Both the position numbers and the translations under genes were made by a program. A DNA stretch of 64,000 bases from Larix kaempferi (lineage: Eukaryota; Streptophyta; Pinopsida; Pinales; Pinaceae), in the NCBI GenBank assembly GCA_027924585.1, contig BSBM01000191.1, positions 1,922,001 to 1,986,000 of the forward strand, given 5' to 3'. The notes below the pieces were generated by a model that was given only the letters and a program-made list of their open reading frames with translations, was not told where the DNA came from and ran no database searches. This document shows, piece after piece, positions 55,680 through 64,000 of this stretch; the first letter of the stretch is position 1; each line of letters starts with the position of its first letter.

Positions 55680-57055
55680 CATCGACTAGTTTATGGAGGG
55701 GCCTCCTGTTGTTTCAGGGGTTAAACCGCCGCGAGATCGAGAACCGGACGGACTCTGTGGAATGCCGCACTCCATAGCCCTAAGGCAACATCGATCATTG
55801 TCTTCCTTGTATTCTTCGGCCACCATACTAGTGATACAGGGGTGATGAGGTAGAAGCGCCGAAAACATTTTCTGACGTGTAATGAACGAGGTAGATTAGT
55901 AACTTTTCTACTAGGTCTCTTTCACCCAGGATCCATTTCGGTAGAGGGATATCCTTCCATTATTGGTCTCTCATTTTGTATTGTTCGACTTGGATTTCAT
56001 CACCTTGCGAAGGATACAACTTGTTGAGGTCTCCAGCTCTTAGTTAGGAGGTTTTGCTTGCTATTTCACATTTTTAGAGGGTCTTTTTCTTTTAGTGCTG
56101 CTTGTTGGCATTCTGACCACTTTTGTTTTAGCTCGCTTGCTGTGACACTGGTCCCAGTACAGTTTTTTGAGCTTATCTGATGATGTGTGATGTCCTCTTC
56201 CCCTAGGTCTTCGAGATGGTTGAGTTAGATGATGTTCTCAAGGGACTGAACACCTCTTGATGGAGCCACTGATGCTTGACCTTAGGAGTAGTCTAGAGGA
56301 CCACGTGATCACATCATCCGTGTGGACTTTTTCGTTTACTGTGATGATGGTCTTTCAGGTTATATGGAACAATGGTACATTTGAGAGAGAGATGATTGGT
56401 TGTACCCCACCTTGGTTGATTATCTTATGGTCCTTCCATTTTGTCAATAATATTTGTGCGGTACCTTGCCTTTTACCTTTTGGGTCTTTTACTCATCTTG
56501 GTATATCTTTTGATTTGTACCACCTTTTATGTTTTTGGTCTTGTGGGTACTACGGTAGTTTGTCCACATTTGAGGTACACACCCTAATTTGTCCAAGTTG
56601 TTATGAGTCTTTATACCTTTTGGTGGTCCTATTTGAGTTACAAGAGGTAGTTACAAGGAGCTATTGCATATATTTGACATTATTTGACCTTCCATCTCTT
56701 TGGCATGTCAAATAACAGGTAGTTACAAGGATCTATTGCATATAAGAGGTAGTTACAAGGAGCTATTGCATATATTTGACATTATTTGACCTTCCATCTC
56801 TTTGGCATGTCAAATAACAGGTAGTTACAAGGAGCTATTGCAATATATATTTGACCTTATTTGTACCTTCCCCACAATGGTTGATTTACTTTTGGTCCTT
56901 ACACCCTGTTGTTTATTGGTCTTGTGGTAGCTTGTCCTTTAATTTTCGTCCTTCCATTTTTTTGTGGTACCTTGCCTCTCACCTTTTGGGTCTTTTACTG
57001 ATCTTGAGTTATCTTTTGATTTGTACCGCCTTTTTTGTTTTTGGTCTTGTGGATA
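55680..57055 (+). repeat. Upstream part of segment X, copy B (absent from copy A), with internal duplications
   Basis: The block TTTTGGGTCTTTTACT...TTTTTGGTCTTGTGG...TTGTCCACATT occurs at about 56480-56585 and again at 56985-57090, spanning the point where copy A starts. A 101-bp unit (GGTAGTTACAAGGAGC...GGCATGTCAAATAACAG) is tandemly duplicated at 56644-56850. X therefore originally extended further left, and copy A was truncated at 44393. No protein recognised. Confidence 0.55.
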
Positions 57056-59682
57056 TAACTATGGTAGATTGTCCACATTGAGGTACTACACCCCCTTAGT
57101 CCCAAGGGTTATGAGTCTAATTTATACCCACTTTTTTCTTTTTTACTTGTACCTTACTGGTTGGTTTTTTTACCTTTTGGTTGGTCATTGTACCTTACTG
57201 GGGGCCATGAGTCTCTTTGGCCTCAGTCTGCTGGCTGTCGGCTCATCTTTATTGTGATTGTACTGAGCCTTTTGACTGTCATTGACTTTCTTTGATTGAA
57301 CGTACCATATCCAGTCATTTCTCTCTCTCTGGTTTGTACTAACCCTATAATAGGGTCCCTTGGTTCCTAGAGTTGACTGGCCTCTAAGAGGCACAATCAT
57401 TTCTGAAAGTAACTCTTCTAAGTATATTACAGGAAACTTCTACACCCAGGTAATCAAATATGTGTTGGTTATAAAACTTAATTAGTAATCAAAGTGTTGG
57501 TAATCAAATACGTGGTAAATAATTTGAATTAAGTAGTTAAGGCTTGTCCTGTCATACAAAATTGTTGGTAATCAAATTATATTTGTTGGTAAAGAATTTT
57601 AAGAGTGGTGGAACTCGACCTCGACTGAACTTGTGAGGAAAATTATCTTGGATAATAAGTGTCCTAACAGAAAACTGAGTAGAACTATGACTTTATTTAT
57701 TGAACCATGACCTTATCATAACTAGAATACATTGCTCCAGACTTCCATTTGTGACCTAAACAACACAATAAAATTTGAAACAACAAAAGGAAAGTTTTCA
57801 AGATGGCAAGCATTGTTTTGATGTTATAACTGTACTGTTCATGAGCACATTTCTGGGAAAACAAAAAACATTCCTGACTTTATAACAAGAGAATATTTGA
57901 AACATAAGTGTGCTGTTAATTTTTAAGAAGCGGGCCTGAAGCAAGCGAGCCTGAAGCAAGTGAGCACGAGGCAAGCGAGCGTAGAAGTTCAAAACGGAAT
58001 CCAATGGGCCCATAACCCGCAAGTAAACATGAAAATCTGTGCTTGGACCGGAGGAAAAAATAATATCTATACTATCAATGATAATATGAGTTGGTTGGAT
58101 TATATGCAAGACTGAAAACCTAGGTGGGAGTTGAGACATGCTGAAGTATTAGATGGTAACTTACAAGGATCTGATTCTTTTATTAGACTAGTGCCAGAAC
58201 TCAGAAGAATGCCTATGGGATCCAGTATTGACGTACTAGAGATGATTTACAACAACTCCTTGAGAAAAGCAGTTGATGCAAGCAATTGGTTAACTCACCT
58301 ATACCATGATCTTAACTTAATCTCGATGGAGGGCTCTACACCTCACCCTAGGCTACGACTAGAACAACAATACTATTGTATTAACCAGATACTTTCTTTG
58401 GAAGAATGGCCACATCAAGATGCTAGTATCTGGTTTCCAAGTACTGCACACTCTTATAAAAAATATAAAAAATTATGGTGGAAATTCTTGAGAAAAGAAA
58501 ATAAAGATAGAACATATTATACCATGCTAAAGTTTGGACCTCAAATGACACATATCCATGAGGATCCTGCATGGTTCGTCCCTGATTGGACTCGAGACTG
58601 GTGGCAGTCATTCGGCATAGACCTGATAGCATTAGATCCAGGTGTTATTTATAATCTAAAACGGGAAGTTGGAGAATCTCTCGAATAGGTCAAAGATATT
58701 TTGCAGAAAAAGCTTACTGATGCTCAAATCGTTGGGTACTACGTTAAAAATGAACAACAGTGGCTTGTCAAAACCCACATAGACGTCCATGTGCATCAGA
58801 ATAGACGCATGGTCCTGAGGTCCGTTTATTCAAATGCATGGGTTGTTAAATCCAACGTCTTTCGAGAAATGTATGTTCCCCCTTACTCTGATGAGTTGTA
58901 AACATCTCAAAAGTATTTGGCTATGAGTGGGGCCTGTCCATTCAAATTGTCATAAAGATTGAAAAGAAAGTCTTTGTAACTATGTCATGGTAATATAAAG
59001 AAAGCCCTACTTTTCTCTCTATCAATATGATTGAAAATCTATGTTATGTATTAAATACCCTAAGTCAATATTACAAGTAATTGTCCAGAGGCAATATTAG
59101 TTGGGAGTATGACTGAAAGCTACCATTTTTCAAAACAACTTACATGTTTACGGTTCCATTTTTGCTTGATTCAATTACTTTCAATCATCTAAGAAGACCA
59201 TGCTTGAATAAGATTATACAAGTTCCACAACATTATATAAAATATTGTTTTTGAAGATTTGTGAACACTTATTAACCACCTAAAAGATCGTACTTTTGAA
59301 AGTCATAAAAACTTTTAGACATTTTCCATAATGGTTAGTGATTTTTATTTTATATTATTATTGTTGAATATAAATATCTTACTAAATGTGACTAGACTTC
59401 AATTACCGAGTTGAAGAACCCAAACTGATGGGATGAGAGAGACTTTAGGGCAATGACGACAAAGCTGATAATTGGATGGTTTGATATGGGAGTCAAGACC
59501 CAAAGGAGCAATAAAAGAAAGCTCATAATTGCGTGAATTTGTACTCATAAGAAAGATAAAGTGATCGTCTTCCTCATCGCTTGAATGCCTAGATGTTGAG
59601 AAAGGGAATGAGGATCAAGTAACGTTATAAAAGGCGCTACACGTCACCTTTTAAGAGGCGCTATGCCTTGCGGTCTTATCTA
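57056..59682 (+). mobile_element. Segment X, copy B (pararetrovirus-like)
   Basis: It is colinear with copy A, without the nested solo LTR. RNase-H-like fragment at about 57790-57925, unassigned ORF at about 57990-58900 (stops at 58113 and 58688), promoter-like block with TTATAAAAGG at about 59627. It ends at CTTATCTA, the same point as copy A, and is followed by TTGCAG of a gene intron. It differs from copy A by about 3-4 % by eye. Confidence 0.5.
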
Positions 59683-59701
59683 AACTTTTTCCCGATGTTG
59701 C

Positions 59702-60406
59702 AGGTAGAACCAAACAGGTATTTATCAGATCTGTCTTCCTCGAGCGAGGGGAGTTTAGGAAGGCTAGAGGAAAGTGAGATATCCAGTAGGCCTAGAAGAG
59801 TTGTATCAACTAGATGTCAAAAGACCAGAAGAAAATTCGATAAATGCAATGAATTTTTTCACGGTCAGGGGGGTCATGTTCCTATGGTGATGAGAGAAAA
59901 GACGACCTTGACGTGCCCTTGAGGTACAAAAATTTAGTGAAACAATGGGTACCCAAGGATCTTCCTCAACCGAACACAGATTTTTGTGTGAATGATAGGA
60001 TATATCGAATAGCACCGTCGTCAATACATGGTTTTGGGTTGTTCAACATGGATGGCATAAGGGTCCCTTACAACACATGTACAGAATTGATGGAGAATGT
60101 TGGACCCTGTTACAGCTACACAGATTGGATGCGCCTGGTCCAATTTACAAAAAGTATGCGTAGCTATGGATTGTCAACAAACTATTTACAGTGAAAGACA
60201 AAAATCAAAATAAAGGAGCAACTTTGTACATGGACGGAAGGCCAACGGCTACAGGTAATATTGCGGGGTTTATAAACAGTACACAACCAGGGTCTACAAT
60301 TAAGCAACCAAACTGCAAATTTGAGGGGCATGAAGGAAACTGTGTTTTTGTAGTTGCCATTAAATAAATATCTGCAGGTGAAGAGTTGCTTATTAATTAC
60401 AATTTG
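59702..60406 (+). pseudogene. SET-domain exon of a transposon-linked gene, first part
   Basis: After TTTCCCGATGTTGCAG the frame opens: a Ser/Glu/Arg-rich leader, then RYKNLVKQWVPKDLPQP. The SET domain follows: SSIHGFGLFNMDGIR (SET-N pattern S.IHG.GLF), YMDG, GNIAGFINSTQPG, PNCKFEG and ISAGEELLINYNL (SET-C pattern GEEL..NY). SET domains transfer methyl groups from S-adenosylmethionine to lysine. The usual NHSC.PN box is INSTQPG...PNC, so the catalytic His-Ser-Cys part is atypical. Breaks: frameshift near 59895, frameshift near 60192, TAA in place of Asp before ISAGEE. A solo LTR cuts the exon right after INYNL. Confidence 0.75.
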
Positions 60407-60979
60407 TGTTAGATTTTGAGCATTAATTCAATATACTCTAGGATCTTTACTGAAAGAATAACATGTACAGCATATCAAGTATAACAATGCATATATCTCA
60501 CACCAAGCAATCACATGAGACAATAGACACGCAGAGTTTCACTGAGGAAAACCATAAAGGTGAAAAACCCCACAACTTCCTCAGAGATAGAAAGAGCAAT
60601 GATACAACCCAAGTACAAGAGATAGTCTTCTCCTAGCAGTTGAACCTCCTCCTCCACTAGTGCGCCACTTTTCGAGTAGTGTAGAAGTGAATAATGAGAT
60701 GATCAAATAGAGTGCCTCCCGCACACTATTTATACATGACCTGACCTACCTAATAACCTAACAGGGCCAACTTGTCTAACTGAGTCTAATAATCCATGGT
60801 TATACTAATCAGGGCTGACCCTACACTTGGTGGTCTAATAACCCATCACAGCAAGTTACGACACTTGCGACACTTGTCAATACAAATGACGACACTTCCG
60901 TATAGAGGAATAATACCATCTCTATAGGAGTACAATATACATAGGTGAAATACATTCCGAAGTTACATATACATTAACA
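60407..60979 (-). mobile_element. Solo LTR, family L1 (573 bp), inserted in the SET exon
   Basis: Plus-strand ends TGTTAGATTTTGAGC and ACATTAACA; on the minus strand TGTTAATG...AATCTAACA. It is flanked by a perfect 5-bp duplication ATTTG (60402-60406 and 60980-60984). Removing the LTR and one copy of the duplication restores the exon frame on both sides. Same family as 1364-1977 and 42341-42859. Confidence 0.92.
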
Positions 60980-60984
60980 ATTTG

Positions 60985-61689
60985 AACCAAGTAGATACAA
61001 AAAAGGTTACTATCGGAGTGGTACATATAACAATTTACCCAACCTTTTATTAATGAATTTAACATATTAAGGATTTTTTCATTAGTTTATTTCGTTTCAA
61101 TTTTCCCCATTTACTTCGCAGGCTAGTGATTGGTATAAAACACCGCCAGCAGATGGTCGGAGGAGTACATCTTCCCCGAGGGATCGGGTATACATCTTTG
61201 TAATAGTGCAAATATAATAAGAAAAAATAGTTGAGTTTCACTATGTTTAGGTGACTTTCACTATGTTTTTTATTTAGGTATATGTAAGGGGCAACTCCCA
61301 GTTATTAGCCGATCGGGGCAAGTCACCTATGAGCATCGATCCGAGGAGTGGATCGCGATCCTCTACGTTGCAGGTATAATCCATTGGAATTGTTAATATA
61401 ATTTTAGGAATCTATCATGATATAATTCAATAGTGTTTTATATTTTTTTGTTGCTGCCCAGTGAATCGTTATATGAAACAGCATCAGAAGAATGTCCAAT
61501 AGATCCTAAAGTGGCTGAGATCCTTAAATATGATAGACAAACTGGTGAAGCCACAAACCGGTTTATGATTTAGACAAATTGTTGGAAAAATATAGTGCGG
61601 AACTCTTTTCTCTACTAATCAAGTATCCACATACAAGCCAGAACCTAGAAAGGATTGAATTGTTGGAATGGAAATCTAAATCTTTGGAA
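60985..61689 (+). pseudogene. SET/Ptta gene, middle exons
   Basis: The SET exon resumes at AACCAAGTAGATAC and has a possible donor at AAAAAG|GTTACT. Later exons have consensus borders: 61122-61187 (ASDWYKTPPADGRRS), 61278-61373 (RGNSQLLADRGKSPM), 61462-61689 (SLYETASEECPIDPKVAEIL, later broken by a TAG). The linker is Ser/Arg/Pro-rich and probably unstructured. I infer one gene because all exons share strand and splice style and no new start is evident. Confidence 0.5.
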
Positions 61690-61793
61690 GTAAGTTGAGG
61701 AATCTTGATTCATAAAATAATTCATTTATACCTTTATAATTTTCTCTTTTATATGATAGTACTGAACGTGTAAGACGTGGTTTGTATTTATAG

Positions 61794-62790
61794 AATTATC
61801 GGAAAACACACAATAGTGGTGGAGGAGATGTTGGCCGCAGCGAGGCTCGTGGACAGACGTGGCATCATGAGCAAACGACTCCACGTACTACATCGACTCC
61901 TTCACCATTGTTGTCAACTGAACAGTCGGCAACACGTTCTGACACACCACAGACCCCAACTATGTGCGCACAGGCCGCTGGTGACCGACGCACACCGGAA
62001 GAGGTCGACAACGAGAATCCTTGTAATATTGATATTGACCTAGTTGCGTTTCCAGGATCTTCCCTTGTCACTAGCACAGGAACAATGGAGGCAACATTTT
62101 TGGTCGACGTAGATCTCGTCCCAATAAAGATCGATAAGGTCCCAGTTAATTAATATACGTTGATCAAGTTATTGTTTATAACTTCATTGTAATATACCGA
62201 TAAAACATTTTCTTTCAACTAATTATGATCATGGCATGATCGTTTCGCAGGAAATGATGTTTTCTATAAACAAATGAATGACGCGTGCTTGGAGATCTTC
62301 GGGCCCACCATTCGAGAAAGCTGGGACAAATAACATAAATGTTTAAAAGATGAACTCATGCATAGGTTCGTTGGCTTGTTCGGTGACAATACCTTCAATA
62401 AAGTCGAGGTCATGAAAAGGGCCTGTCAACATGTGAAGTTTGTCCGAGACCAATATAGGACCCACCTGGAAAAAAAAACCTAGGTATGAGTGCCCTCCAA
62501 TTATTTCACCAATGGAGTGGAGAGCTCTAGTGGAGGATGGAAGGGAGAGGGCTCAAAGAAGAGAAGGAAAGATAACACCAGGCACAGGAAGGTATGCAAT
62601 ACTTTCCGCAATGTAACTCAAAACCTTATTATTATTGAATATTTCTATATCAAACTTGGAACATCTAATGTATTTCAACACTTGCATAGGCTGCTAGACA
62701 CATCAAAGGCCACAAAGGCAAGACTTGAAAAAATAGGTCAGCACAAGCTCGGGCCTGGTGGTTATTCCAATTTTGCTGCATGATTTGTAA
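61794..62790 (+). pseudogene. SET/Ptta gene, Ptta/En/Spm plant-transposase domain (PF03004-like)
   Basis: 61794-62150 encodes a Thr/Pro-rich linker (TTPRTTSTPSPLLSTEQ) and IDIDLVAFPGSS. About 62251-62590 reads FGPTIRESWDK, then KDELMHRFVGLFGDNTFN, then ACQHVKFVRDQYRTHLEK, and KKRRKDN. 62692-62785 reads SKATKARLEKIGQHKLGPGG. This matches the plant transposase family: W..VP...K..L...F......D......V...W..YR..LKK, then R.KL...H..G...F. Such proteins are TnpA-like DNA-binding partners of CACTA transposases. Several stops and shifts break it. Confidence 0.65.
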
Positions 62791-63617
62791 GTTTTGCAAA
62801 ACCAATAATGCATGCAAATAATAAATTGCAAATTAATTTTCGTTTTATTGCACCAGAAAATGTTAATTAACGACGTTATGCAAATATGCAGACCGAATGA
62901 TTGAATGAACAGGCCACTGAGGAAGACATGAAGCTTGGCTTCAAGGAAGGCTTTGGAGCTGTTGGTTAACAATGAAAAATCTTGTCTCGCCAAACACAGT
63001 CTTCTGGTACCAATCCATCCGGTGCACAGGTAAATAGAATCTATATACTTTATTGAAGATTAACCGCTTGTGCAATCTATTTGTTATAAATACGTGACAA
63101 AAAATATTGAATCTGTTTTGAGCAGGAAAGCAATGATCCCCCTAATGTCGAGGAGGGAGAACAAAAAATCAAAGATCATGCTTCTAATCCTGGTAATGAA
63201 TTTATTCATATGCTAAAATTTTATGTATAGCATTGCAAATGGTGAACATTAATTGTAGTTCACCATATTTCAATTGCAGAGCATGTAGAGGGTGAAAATG
63301 TACAGGTTGAGCCTGGACAAGAACATGAACTACATGATGTGGCCACACCAGGGAAAAAAACACCTTTGTAATGTTTTTTTTAAATGAAATACTTGTCATT
63401 ACAATATCAAAATACAATGATGTAACATTTTCACATTGTTGCAGCAAAACCGAACCCCTTGCCGCAAAATCCACGTCTAGATCAACACTCTAGGATGCAT
63501 ACATCACCACAAGCGCCTGATGAAGAACCAAGAACTGGAAGAGAAAGTCTAGGGGTAGATGCTCCTCTTAGATATTATTTACCACTTATAAAGAGAAGAA
63601 AAACTAAAAAGAAGTGA
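62791..63617 (+). pseudogene. SET/Ptta gene, 3' exons and stop
   Basis: Small exons with good borders follow: about 63128-63192 (ESNDPPNVEEGEQ), 63282-63370 (EHVEGENVQVEPGQEHELHD) and 63448-63617 (KPNPLPQNPRLDQHS...LGVDAPLRYYLPL and a basic end IKRRKTKKK). The TGA is at 63615-63617. The coding style, acidic then basic tail, is that of a complete gene 3' end. An exon at about 62890-63030 is broken. Confidence 0.45.
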
Positions 63618-63942
63618 CTCGAAAAATGTACTCGTCTAATTATTTTTGATAACAATATATCGTCCATGATTTTTGGCCTAATGAATGAATGAATGGTTTA
63701 ATGGTTTAATGATTCAATGTAGTAAACTGTTACCTTTATTAGATGTCAGTTTTTATTGAATGAATGTGTTGACTGAATGAATGAATGGTTTACTGAATGT
63801 TATCTTTTACTGTATGAATGTGTTGACTCAATGAAACAATGGTTTAATGAATGTTAGCCTTTATTGAATGAATGGTAGATGAAATTTCATGATGAAATAT
63901 GGATGAATTTGCACGTATTTGTTTTTTTCAAGTACATGCATT
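63618..63942. repeat. Gene 3' flank with GAATGAAT-type tandem repeats
   Basis: From 63678 to 63890 the words GAATGAATGG, GTTTAATG, TATTGAATGAATG and TGTTGACTGAATG recur in a degenerate array with a longer-range period of about 60-70 bases. Confidence 0.7.
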
Positions 63943-64000
63943 GGGTATGGGGAATTGAGAGTGATGTGAGGGGGGGAGGGGCCATAGGAGCTTCCACCTT
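63943..64000. repeat. Shared 3' motif, copy 2 (runs off the window)
   Basis: GGTATGGGGAATTGAGAG then TGATGTGAGGGGGGG and AGGGGCCATAGGAGCTTCC. It is nearly identical to 50065-50123. The window ends inside it. By analogy with copy 1, subterminal CACTA repeats and the 3' terminus are expected just outside. Confidence 0.75.

Noticed and set aside
44393-59682. The two X copies as the LTRs of one 15-kb retrotransposon
   Set aside because: X ends are not TG...CA, the copies have different left edges, the DNA between them is CACTA, microsatellite and mTERF relic, and no primer site or purine tract adjoins them.

Overview
This is nuclear DNA of a plant with a large, repeat-rich genome. No intact host gene is visible in the 64 kb. 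The plant assignment rests on three things: (i) plant-type transposable elements (Copia LTR elements with tRNA-iMet-like primer sites, a CACTA element with TAP, DUF4218, DUF4216 and Ptta/En/Spm domains, a BED/DUF659 hAT element, L1-like LINEs and a TRIM); (ii) plant-type host gene relics (an mTERF gene and a DRB-like double-stranded-RNA-binding gene); (iii) AT-rich intergenic DNA. I cannot name the species. A gymnosperm or fern is plausible but unproven.

Layout. 1-1977: end of a minus-strand Copia-type element (5' LTR 1364-1977 and adjoining primer site). 3140-9352: a Copia element with a heavily deleted pol, whose 5' LTR is split by a 3957-bp TG...CA element (3449-7405) with a TACAT target duplication. 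9353-14400: a degenerate minus-strand gene with a dsRNA-binding domain, split by a second, inverted copy of the same element (10449-14115, target duplication CTTGT). 15950-17790: an inverted, more complete copy of that dsRBD gene. 19280-22660: an L1-like LINE relic. 24687-24930: an LTR. 25057-26730: a broken coding region with internal repeats. 26870-34500: two copies of an unknown repeat family, with a SINE-like insert and minisatellites, around a nearly full-length but broken hAT transposase (30443-32851). 34500-42340: mostly silent AT-rich DNA with tandem duplications, paired hairpins and a textbook TRIM (39245-39578).

42341 to the window end is the most interesting part. A CACTA element starts at 42860 inside an older LTR. 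It carries subterminal TCGGATATCCGA palindromes, a TAP exon pair, and DUF4218 and DUF4216 exons. The TNP2 catalytic core is missing. In its place lies a 2.6-kb segment (X) that is itself split by a 1430-bp solo LTR. A second, near-identical X lies at 57056-59682, directly upstream of a multi-exon broken gene. That gene encodes a SET-type methyltransferase domain followed by a Ptta/En/Spm transposase domain, and a solo LTR sits in its SET exon. Both the DUF4216 gene and the SET gene are followed by the same short GC-rich motif (50065 and 63943), which ties them to one transposon family. X carries an RNase-H-like C-terminus, an unassigned ORF and a TATA-type promoter, in the order expected for the 3' part of an endogenous pararetrovirus (inference).

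Almost every coding region is broken by stops, frameshifts or insertions. The window is therefore best read as a stratigraphy of nested transposition. Two features could have present-day function: a 93-nt miRNA-like hairpin at 54372-54464, and the inverted duplications, which could give rise to double-stranded RNA.
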